From contig JAZRNM010000037.1 in assembly GCA_045648205.1 (NCBI GenBank), positions 1 to 62,980 of the forward strand: a stretch of DNA of 62,980 nucleotides, given 5' to 3'. The position numbers and the translations under genes were made by a program. Numbering within the stretch: position 1 is the stretch's first letter; each line of letters begins with the position of its first letter. Source of the DNA: SIG440 sp045648205. Its GTDB lineage: Bacteria > Bacillota > Clostridia > Monoglobales > Monoglobaceae. The notes under the pieces are model-generated. The model did no database searches and was not told the DNA's origin. It saw only the letters and a list, made by a program, of their open reading frames with translations. This document shows, one piece after another, positions 16,342-22,342 of this stretch.

Positions 16342-17454
16342 ATGTCTACATTAAGTTTAAGACAGGTTGGAAAAATTTACCAGGGAGGAGTTGTCGGTGC
16401 AAGAGACATCAATCTTGAAATCGCTGACAAGGAATTCTTGATTTTGGTTGGTCCTTCCGGTTGCGGAAAATCAACAACACTCAGAATGATTGCTGGTCTT
16501 GAAGAAATTTCAGAAGGTGAGCTTTATATTGACGACAAGCTTGTTAATGATGTTGCTCCCAAGGACAGAGACATCGCAATGGTTTTCCAGAACTATGCGC
16601 TCTATCCTCATATGACAGTTTACGACAACATGGCATTCGCTCTCAAGCTCAGAAAGGTGCCTAAGGATGTTATCAAAGAAAAGGTTCATGCTGCAGCAAA
16701 AATTCTCGACATTGAGCATCTCCTCGACAGAAAGCCAAAGGCTTTGTCAGGTGGTCAGAGACAGCGTGTTGCTCTCGGTCGTGCTATCGTTCGTGAACCA
16801 AAGGTATTCCTTATGGACGAACCTCTTTCAAACCTTGATGCAAAACTCAGAGTTCAGATGAGAGCTGAAATCGGCAAGCTCCACCAGAGACTCGGCACAA
16901 CAGTTGTTTACGTTACTCATGACCAGACAGAAGCTATGACAATGGGTTCAAGAATCGCTGTTATGAAAGATGGTTATCTCCAGCAGTGCGCAACACCTAT
17001 TGAACTTTATGATGAACCTGTTAACCTCTTCGTTGCAGGATTTATCGGAAGCCCCCAGATGAACTTCATCAATGTTACACTTGAGAAAAAAGAAGACGGT
17101 GTTCACCTTGTGAATGCAAACTTTGACATCAAGCTTCCCGAAGGCAAAGGCAATCGTGCAGAGCTTGCTGAATACATCGGCAAAGAAGTTGTTATGGGTA
17201 TCAGACCTGAAAGCATCTATGAAGACGAAGCTCACATTGCATCAATGCCTGATTCACTCGTTGATGTTGAAATCGACTTCACAGAAATGATGGGTGCTGA
17301 AACATATCTCTACCTCAAGGTAGGCGAAACACCTATGGTTGCTCGTGTTAATCGTCGTACAACTGCTAAGGACGGCGATATTATCAAAGCAGTATTTGAT
17401 ACAAACAAAGTTCACCTCTTTGACAAAGACACAGAGCTTGCTATTATTCACTAA
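16342..17454 (+). CDS. Carbohydrate ABC transporter ATPase (MsmK/UgpC type)
   Basis: A 370-residue ATPase of the sugar-importer family. Walker A is GPSGCGKSTT, the signature LSGGQRQRVALGRAI, Walker B VFLMDEPLSNLDA, and the H-loop VTHDQTEAMTM. Residues 240-370 form the C-terminal regulatory OB/TOBE domain found in MsmK, MalK and UgpC. No permease or binding protein lies nearby, and it has its own ribosome site (AGGAGG) and terminator. It is therefore probably the shared energiser for several sugar importers encoded elsewhere, as MsmK is in streptococci. Codon use is that of a well-expressed gene. Confidence 0.92.
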   Translation: MSTLSLRQVGKIYQGGVVGARDINLEIADKEFLILVGPSGCGKSTTLRMIAGLEEISEGELYIDDKLVNDVAPKDRDIAMVFQNYALYPHMTVYDNMAFALKLRKVPKDVIKEKVHAAAKILDIEHLLDRKPKALSGGQRQRVALGRAIVREPKVFLMDEPLSNLDAKLRVQMRAEIGKLHQRLGTTVVYVTHDQTEAMTMGSRIAVMKDGYLQQCATPIELYDEPVNLFVAGFIGSPQMNFINVTLEKKEDGVHLVNANFDIKLPEGKGNRAELAEYIGKEVVMGIRPESIYEDEAHIASMPDSLVDVEIDFTEMMGAETYLYLKVGETPMVARVNRRTTAKDGDIIKAVFDTNKVHLFDKDTELAIIH

Positions 17455-17461
17455 GAAATTG

Positions 17462-17486
17462 AGGGGCCGCAAAGCGGTCCCTTTTT
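17462..17486 (+). terminator. Terminator of the ABC ATPase gene
   Basis: Nine-bp stem AGGGGCCGC / GCGGTCCCT with an AAA loop and a T-run. Confidence 0.9.
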
Positions 17487-17633
17487 GTTAAATTAAACAA
17501 AAAAGGCGCAAACATACGACGCACAATTGGAAAATTGAAAAAATATAAAAAATTTTTCAAAAAGTACTGTAAATTTGCAAAAATTTGTGGTAAAATAAAT
17601 TGTCTAATTTTATTTAATGAAAGGGTTTTGGTT

Positions 17634-18317
17634 ATGGAAAAACTTTATCAGGGAAAAACCAAAGATGTTTACAAACTTGAGAACGGAAATGTTTTGCTTA
17701 AATTCAAAGACGATTGCACCGGCAAGGACGGAGTTTTTGACCCGGGTGAAAATTCAGTCGGACTTACAATTGAGGGTATAGGCAAGGCAAACCTCCAGAC
17801 CTCTGTTTATTATTTTGAAATGTTGAAGAACGCCGGCATAAAAACTCACTATGTGAATGCAAACATTGATGAGGCAACAATGGAAGTTCTTCCTGCAACT
17901 GTTTTCGGTCACGGTCTTGAAGTTATCTGCCGTCTTGTTGCAACAGGCAGCTTCATTCGCAGATATGGCGAATACATCGAGGATGGAACAGTTCTTGAAG
18001 GCGGTTATGTTGAATGCACCTTCAAAAACGACGACAAGGGTGACCCGCTTGTTACCGGCGAAGGTCTTGCTGCTCTGGGCGTTATGACTCCCGAAATGTT
18101 TGAAAGCATGAAGCAACAGACACTCAAAATCACAAAAATTGTTGCAGACGATTTGAAAACCATTGGTCTTGATTTGTGGGACATCAAATTTGAATTCGGA
18201 TACAACAACGGTGAAGTTATCCTCATTGACGAAATCGCATCAGGAAATATGCGTGTTTACAAGGACGGCAAGATTGTTGAGCCGGTTGAGCTCACAAAGC
18301 TTATCCTCAACAGATAA
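17634..18317 (+). CDS. purC: SAICAR synthetase
   Basis: A 227-residue phosphoribosylaminoimidazole-succinocarboxamide synthase of the purine pathway; it joins CAIR and aspartate with ATP. MEKLYQGKTKDVYKLENG at the N-terminus, EVICRLVATGSFIRRYG in the middle and LWDIKFEFGYNNGEVILIDEI near the end are family signatures. The ATG at 17634 follows GAAAGGG; the in-frame start at 17535 would add a lysine-rich leader that is not part of the family. Other pur genes are absent, so it stands apart from any purine operon. The upstream stretch shows no purine riboswitch. Confidence 0.96.
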   Translation: MEKLYQGKTKDVYKLENGNVLLKFKDDCTGKDGVFDPGENSVGLTIEGIGKANLQTSVYYFEMLKNAGIKTHYVNANIDEATMEVLPATVFGHGLEVICRLVATGSFIRRYGEYIEDGTVLEGGYVECTFKNDDKGDPLVTGEGLAALGVMTPEMFESMKQQTLKITKIVADDLKTIGLDLWDIKFEFGYNNGEVILIDEIASGNMRVYKDGKIVEPVELTKLILNR

Positions 18318-18329
18318 CAAAAACACCAG

Positions 18330-18364
18330 AAGACGTGCGACATCCTTGTTGCACGTCTTTTTTG
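18330..18364 (+). terminator. Terminator of purC
   Basis: Stem AAGACGTGC / GCACGTCTT with a 12-base loop and a T-run, lying just before the ribosome site of the next gene. Confidence 0.85.
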
Positions 18365-18379
18365 AAAGGAAGTTTTGAT

Positions 18380-18814
18380 ATGTTGCTTTTTGAGATTTTT
18401 GAAAACGAGCAGGTTCTGTCTGAATATTTTGCGGCAAACTCCGGAACAGAGGGAAAAGAACCCCTTATCGTCGCAACCTATCGGGAAGTTATGGACAGGC
18501 TTGCAGGAAAGGGCAACAAATGGTATAAACTTGACTATAAGGGCAGCAGAAAAAACATGGTTGATTATCTGTCAGCCATCAGAATTGACAGCTGGAAGGA
18601 CTATTTTTTGCACGTTAATATGCCAATGAACTACACCGTATCTGATATGGCAGCTTTGGTCAAAGAAATCTGTGACTTCAACAAAAGTCCGCACATTGAA
18701 CCGGCGCTCAGATGCACAAATGATGTTACTCTTGCAGAAGATGAGGTGGAAATCACCATTGTTGTTCCAAAATATGACCTGGGTAGCCAGTTTGACCTGA
18801 TTTGGAGTAAGTAG
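18380..18814 (+). CDS. Protein of unknown function, 144 residues
   Basis: I do not recognise this protein. It is soluble-looking, with no signal or membrane segment, mixed charge, and alternating helical (MLLFEIFENEQVLSEYF) and strand-like stretches, the last being EVEITIVVPKYDL. The ATG at 18380 has GAAAGGAAG just upstream, so it is translated from its own site although a purC terminator lies immediately before. Base composition and codon use match purC, so it looks like a resident gene rather than a recent arrival. A strong hairpin follows. Confidence 0.75.
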   Translation: MLLFEIFENEQVLSEYFAANSGTEGKEPLIVATYREVMDRLAGKGNKWYKLDYKGSRKNMVDYLSAIRIDSWKDYFLHVNMPMNYTVSDMAALVKEICDFNKSPHIEPALRCTNDVTLAEDEVEITIVVPKYDLGSQFDLIWSK

Positions 18815-18860
18815 TTTTGGTTATTCATATGCTGAGGTTAGCTCATATTATGTTTTAATT

Positions 18861-18900
18861 AAAGACCGTCAATTCTGTGTCAGGATTGACGGTCTTTTGG
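18861..18900 (+). terminator. Terminator of the 144-residue protein gene
   Basis: Perfect 13-bp stem AAAGACCGTCAAT / ATTGACGGTCTTT. Confidence 0.85.
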
Positions 18901-18954
18901 GCTTTTCGCACATAATAGATGCATATAAAAATAGGCTTTTCATTAGCAAAGCAA

Positions 18955-19060
18955 CCATTTCTCTTCTCTTTTCTCTGGAAACGACAATTTTAGTGAAGAG
19001 TGAAAAGATAAGAGAACAAAAGGAAACGACAATCTTCTAACGAAAATTGTCGTTTCCTTT
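18955..19060 (-). repeat. AAACGAC repeat, copy A (next to the ssrA-end copy)
   Basis: Read on the minus strand it begins directly after a CCA and runs AAAGGAAACGACAATTTTCG, then a hairpin arm with ATTGTCGTTTCC, then CACTCTTCACTAAAATTG and a third core followed by GAGAAAAGAGAAGAG. Copy B at 58189-58322 shows the same order with extra bases in two places. The first two cores form a terminator-like hairpin. No coding potential. Confidence 0.85.
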
Positions 19061-19074
19061 TGGTGGAGGCGAGG
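19060..19074 (+). repeat. Direct repeat of the ssrA 3' end (possible attachment site, left)
   Basis: TTGGTGGAGGCGAGG, identical to 21408-21422, which is the complement of the tmRNA 3' end including CCA. The two copies bracket the HNH and Abi genes. This is the pattern left by site-specific integration into the 3' end of ssrA. Confidence 0.7.
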
Positions 19075-19106
19075 CGTAGCGTAATGGTTTCTCGACGTAG
19101 CAAATT

Positions 19107-19967
19107 TTATAAAGAATTACTTTTTCCAATATTACACTTCGAGCACAAAACCTGCAAATTTTCTATCACCGTTTCCCCGCCTTTTGACCAGGGAACAATG
19201 TGGTCAATATGCAACTCAACAGATGGGTCTTTTGCCGGAGATGCTCCACACGCACAACACTTAAAATTATCTCGCTTCAGTATTTTGTATCTTAATCCGT
19301 CGGGTATTTCTCGGGATGTTTTGTGTGCTTTTTTACTTTGCTGACATTGAGGGCATTTCCGCAACCAAATGTCAGCTCCGTTCGCATTGTACACATATCC
19401 ACAATCAAGACATTCCATTTCATAAAACCACTGATTATAGTGGTTAGTAGATTTCTCTTTACGCCCATTATTTCTTTGATTGTTTTTGTTTATGTATCCT
19501 ATCGCCGTTGTTTTATCTTTATCAAAAGAATACTCTTCTCCAACATATTCATACTCTCCTCTTCGTATTTGCATAAATATGTTAAAATGTTCAAACGAAG
19601 TTCCAATTATTCCTTTGTTGGTCATATTGTAACAGCAATCACTTGGTATAACGCTTCCTTCATTTCTTCCAAATTTTTTTGAAACCAATGATTTAATTTC
19701 ATTAGTTGTAAAAATTGTTCCAATCTCTACATTTTCAAATGTTTTTCGTATTTCATCAATTACGGTATTATCGTTTTCAATCATAAAATCATCTTCCTCC
19801 CAACCCTCATCATAATTATCCTCCCCATCTTCATCACAAAATGGTGGAAAGCTTAAATAATAAATTGCTTTTAAACCTTTCCAAAGAAGAATGACAGGAA
19901 AAAATATAATTTTGAGTGTTGTCATATACAAAAAGTTCGATATTTTTTTCTTATATATGTGATACAT
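19107..19967 (-). CDS. Membrane-anchored HNH nuclease
   Basis: A 286-residue protein in four parts. Residues about 10-38 are hydrophobic (TTLKIIFFPVILLWKGLKAI), a likely membrane anchor; then an acidic linker (DEDGEDNYDEGWEEDD). Residues 80-150 hold a domain with SVIPSDCCYNMTNKGI. Last come a zinc ribbon (CLDCG...CPQC) and an HNH nuclease with CCAC, HIDHIVPWSKGG and NLQVLCSKCNIGKSN: two metal-holding CxxC pairs and the catalytic His and Asn are all present. It probably cuts DNA. The ATG at 19967 follows AAAGGTG. AT-rich unlike its flanks, with its own promoter; likely acquired with the neighbouring Abi gene. Confidence 0.85.
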   Translation of the reverse strand: MYHIYKKKISNFLYMTTLKIIFFPVILLWKGLKAIYYLSFPPFCDEDGEDNYDEGWEEDDFMIENDNTVIDEIRKTFENVEIGTIFTTNEIKSLVSKKFGRNEGSVIPSDCCYNMTNKGIIGTSFEHFNIFMQIRRGEYEYVGEEYSFDKDKTTAIGYINKNNQRNNGRKEKSTNHYNQWFYEMECLDCGYVYNANGADIWLRKCPQCQQSKKAHKTSREIPDGLRYKILKRDNFKCCACGASPAKDPSVELHIDHIVPWSKGGETVIENLQVLCSKCNIGKSNSL

Positions 19968-20022
19968 TTTTCTCACCTTTACTTTAAAATATCATTTACC
20001 TGTTGAATACCCTCTAGTTTAT

Positions 20023-20051
20023 ATTCTACCACAGCCTTTACATTTTTTCAA
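20023..20051 (-). promoter_or_regulatory. Promoter of the HNH nuclease gene
   Basis: On the minus strand TTGAAA, 17 bases, TAGAAT, about 55 bases before the start codon. Confidence 0.6.
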
Positions 20052-20202
20052 TGAATTAGCACAGATTGTTCATAATAAACACAAAATACGAAGTGTTCCA
20101 TAAATTTTCTCTTTGTCAATAAATTTATCATCTTCGTAATTCTAAAATTTTATAATATATATTATATAAAAAAATAGGACGAGACCATAGTCCCATCCAC
20201 AC

Positions 20203-20221
20203 AAAAAGCATATGCTTTTTT
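20203..20221 (-). terminator. Terminator of the Abi gene
   Basis: Perfect palindrome AAAAAGCATATGCTTTTT, 28 bases after the Abi stop on the minus strand. Confidence 0.55.
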
Positions 20222-20248
20222 GATATCAAATTTAATTTATCACAAATT

Positions 20249-21190
20249 TTACAAAATGTCAACTATTTTTTGTAGAAATTTGTAAGATGACAGTAACACT
20301 TGTTGTCTTTCAAAAAAACTTGGATTTCTTTTCATTCGTTCGTTCACAAGACTCTTTAACTCGCTATATCTATGTTTCTTTAAAGAATCACTCACAAAAA
20401 CATCATATACATAAAGTAACGTTACAAAATCATACACTGGTCTTCTAGCAAGACTTCTTTTCCGTTCTTCAGAACCAACCCCAGGGATTTTTGACACAAA
20501 TTTACTTACATTTCCATTGGGTTTGCAAGATTTATCTATTTTTAAGTTTGCCAAAACACAATTATTATGAGCACAGGCATTTCTTAAACTTCTTACCGTA
20601 TTAATATTTGCCGAATACTTATTTTTTATATCATAGAATTGATGAAAATAATTATAAAAAACAACAAAATCTCCAAAAGATAATACCTCAAGCAACACCC
20701 ATATTCTACACCTGGAATATTCAGTTACAATTTCTTTTTCATCATCAAATTTGAAATACGCATTTATCAAATCCTGACTATACTTTGATTTCCTCTTATA
20801 GAATATGCCTTTTTTTATTTTTTCGCTACTTTTTTCTTTAAAGAAATTGTTAATGCACTCAAATCCATCATCACAGATTTCTGCCTTTCTTAGCAAATCC
20901 AACTTCAAACAATGTTCAACATCTAAGCACATTTTTATTATCATATATCTTAGATGCATATCTATTGTCGATATTTCCTGCAAATACTTGAAATCCAGAT
21001 ATCTGTATTTGTCTTTATTTTCACCGCTCGGGAATTTATCATAGTTTTTTCTGTATGATGCTATTCTAAAAAAGTTGTTGTGCTTTTCTAAAAATTCTTT
21101 TGCGTCTTCTTTAGAGCAGAGATTAAACGCAATCCCTTTTTCCTCCATTTTATTTATTTGTTCGTCGATTGTTAACAGTGGCTTATCCAT
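20249..21190 (-). CDS. Abi family (AbiD/AbiF-like) abortive infection protein
   Basis: A 313-residue protein of the Abi_2 family. The N-terminus has the family pattern (LTIDEQINKMEEKGI, then NNFFRIASYRKNY, equal to the usual YFRLsGY block). Near residues 203-208 lies RNACAHN, an Rx4H motif as in HEPN ribonucleases. Such proteins are thought to stop phage growth by cleaving RNA in the infected cell, at the cost of the host. It is AT-rich, has a good promoter and GAGAGGA before the ATG, and lies between the HNH gene and the ssrA 3' end. No antitoxin partner is visible. Confidence 0.85.
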   Translation of the reverse strand: MDKPLLTIDEQINKMEEKGIAFNLCSKEDAKEFLEKHNNFFRIASYRKNYDKFPSGENKDKYRYLDFKYLQEISTIDMHLRYMIIKMCLDVEHCLKLDLLRKAEICDDGFECINNFFKEKSSEKIKKGIFYKRKSKYSQDLINAYFKFDDEKEIVTEYSRCRIWVLLEVLSFGDFVVFYNYFHQFYDIKNKYSANINTVRSLRNACAHNNCVLANLKIDKSCKPNGNVSKFVSKIPGVGSEERKRSLARRPVYDFVTLLYVYDVFVSDSLKKHRYSELKSLVNERMKRNPSFFERQQVLLSSYKFLQKIVDIL

Positions 21191-21237
21191 AACAAATTCC
21201 TCTCATTATATATAACACCATTTTTTCATTCTTTTAT

Positions 21238-21266
21238 ATTATACCACAATATTCCAATTTATTCAA
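21238..21266 (-). promoter_or_regulatory. Promoter of the Abi gene
   Basis: On the minus strand TTGAAT, 17 bases, TATAAT, about 50 bases before the ATG. Confidence 0.7.
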
Positions 21267-21339
21267 CATAATTTATTTGCTATATAGTACATTTAATAAT
21301 AAAGTTTGTATTGTGCTTTTTTTACCTACACAAACAAAC

Positions 21340-21375
21340 ACACCGTATAGCAAGTCAAACCTTGCTATACGGTGT
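21340..21375 (-). terminator. Terminator downstream of ssrA
   Basis: Perfect 15-bp stem ACACCGTATAGCAAG / CTTGCTATACGGTGT with a 6-base loop, 33 bases past the tmRNA 3' end. T-rich but interrupted tail (GTTTGTTTG). Confidence 0.75.
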
Positions 21376-21407
21376 ATTCTTTAATTTAACACTTTCCGTT
21401 TTATTCG

Positions 21408-21422
21408 TTGGTGGAGGCGAGG
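21408..21422 (+). repeat. Direct repeat, right copy: the authentic ssrA 3' end
   Basis: TTGGTGGAGGCGAGG, identical to 19060-19074. Bases 21409-21422 are the 3' terminal CCTCGCCTCCACCA of tmRNA on the minus strand. Confidence 0.75.
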
Positions 21423-21756
21423 GGAATTGAACCCCTGTCCGAAAATTCATTCATACCCGGCGCTACGAGCGTAGTTTGTGGTCAAAATTCCCGAAAAGTG
21501 AAGTCCACAAACAAACTTCAAATTCCGGTAGCTTCATAAGTTCATGATTCAATCAAAGCTTCTTGAATTCACGTTCACCGCAAGTTTGATGCCCCGCTTC
21601 CCAATCGCGGTTATCGGGAGAGGACAGCGCCTAAAACTTAGGCAGCGTAAGCTAAATTTTTGTTAGCGTTTAATTTAAGTTTGGAATTTTTAACGCAGAT
21701 TCCGCTGCGGCTCGCTCCAAGTACTTCAAAACCCCCGTCGAAACCATTACGCCCCC
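21409..21756 (-). ncRNA. ssrA: Transfer-messenger RNA
   Basis: About 348 bases. The 5' end GGGGGCG pairs with CGCCTCC before ACCA at the 3' end, with one G-U pair. GGTTTCGACGGGGG near the 5' end and ACAGGGGTTCAATTCCCCT (T-arm) near the 3' end are universal tmRNA sequences. The tag frame at 21638-21667 (minus) reads GCT AAC AAA AAT TTA GCT TAC GCT GCC TAA, giving ANKNLAYAA. With SmpB it rescues stalled ribosomes and tags the broken protein for degradation. It starts 13 bases after the smpB stop, so the two are probably made as one transcript and processed. CCA is encoded. Confidence 0.97.
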
Positions 21757-21769
21757 GTGTCTTAAAGTT

Positions 21770-22240
21770 CTATCTCAATTGTTCCTTGAGTGCTCTGTCA
21801 ATTCTGCGCTTTGAATCACGTTCTGCCATTGCATCACGCTTGTCATAGTTCTTTTTGCCTCGGCAAAGGCCAAGGAGAACCTTTGCATGGTCACCCTTAA
21901 AATATACTTCCAAAGGAATCAGGGTGTAGCCATCTTGCTGTGTAAGCCCAATCAGCTTGTTTATCTCACGGCGATGCAAAAGAAGTTTTCGTGTTCTCAG
22001 CGGGTCGCGGTTGAAGATGTTTCCCTTTTCATATGGAGAAATATGCGTTCCAATGAGAAATGCTTCACCCGTTTTGACCGACACATAGCTGTCCTTCAGG
22101 TTTACTCTGCCCTCACGGACAGACTTGACCTCTGTTCCAAAAAGGGAAATCCCCGCTTCATATGTGTCATCCACAAAATAATCGTGATATGCTTTTTTGT
22201 TTTTTGCAACCGATTTCACGGATTTTTTGTCCTTTGCCAT
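21770..22240 (-). CDS. smpB: SsrA-binding protein
   Basis: A 156-residue SmpB. YHDYFVDDTYEAGISLFGTEVKS, GRVNLKDSYVSVKTGEAFLIG and the C-terminal CRGKKNYDKRDAMAERDSKR (the tail that enters the mRNA channel of the ribosome) are characteristic. It binds tmRNA and delivers it to stalled ribosomes. It is followed directly by ssrA on the same strand, the common arrangement in Bacillota. GGAG precedes the ATG and a promoter lies about 35 bases upstream. Confidence 0.97.
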   Translation of the reverse strand: MAKDKKSVKSVAKNKKAYHDYFVDDTYEAGISLFGTEVKSVREGRVNLKDSYVSVKTGEAFLIGTHISPYEKGNIFNRDPLRTRKLLLHRREINKLIGLTQQDGYTLIPLEVYFKGDHAKVLLGLCRGKKNYDKRDAMAERDSKRRIDRALKEQLR

Positions 22241-22275
22241 TGATTTTTCTCCAATCCTTACGTCTTACAGCACTT

Positions 22276-22304
22276 AGTATACACCAGTTTACCCATTTCG
22301 TCAA
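22276..22304 (-). promoter_or_regulatory. Promoter of smpB-ssrA
   Basis: On the minus strand TTGACG, 17 bases, TATACT. Confidence 0.65.
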
Positions 22305-22342
22305 TGTCAAAAATTTTTATATTTTGTTTTTCTTTGGCAGTA

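Larger units (their letters stand above)
19977..20248. other. AT-rich spacer between the HNH and Abi genes
   Basis: Non-coding. It holds the HNH promoter (20023-20051), a run of alternating A and T near 20150-20175, and the Abi terminator. No further gene seen. Confidence 0.6.

Noticed and set aside
19060..19100. A degenerate tRNA gene at the left boundary of the HNH module
   Set aside because: Only the CCA-proximal part resembles a tRNA-like end; no D-arm or anticodon arm can be drawn. It is better explained as an ssrA-end duplicate.
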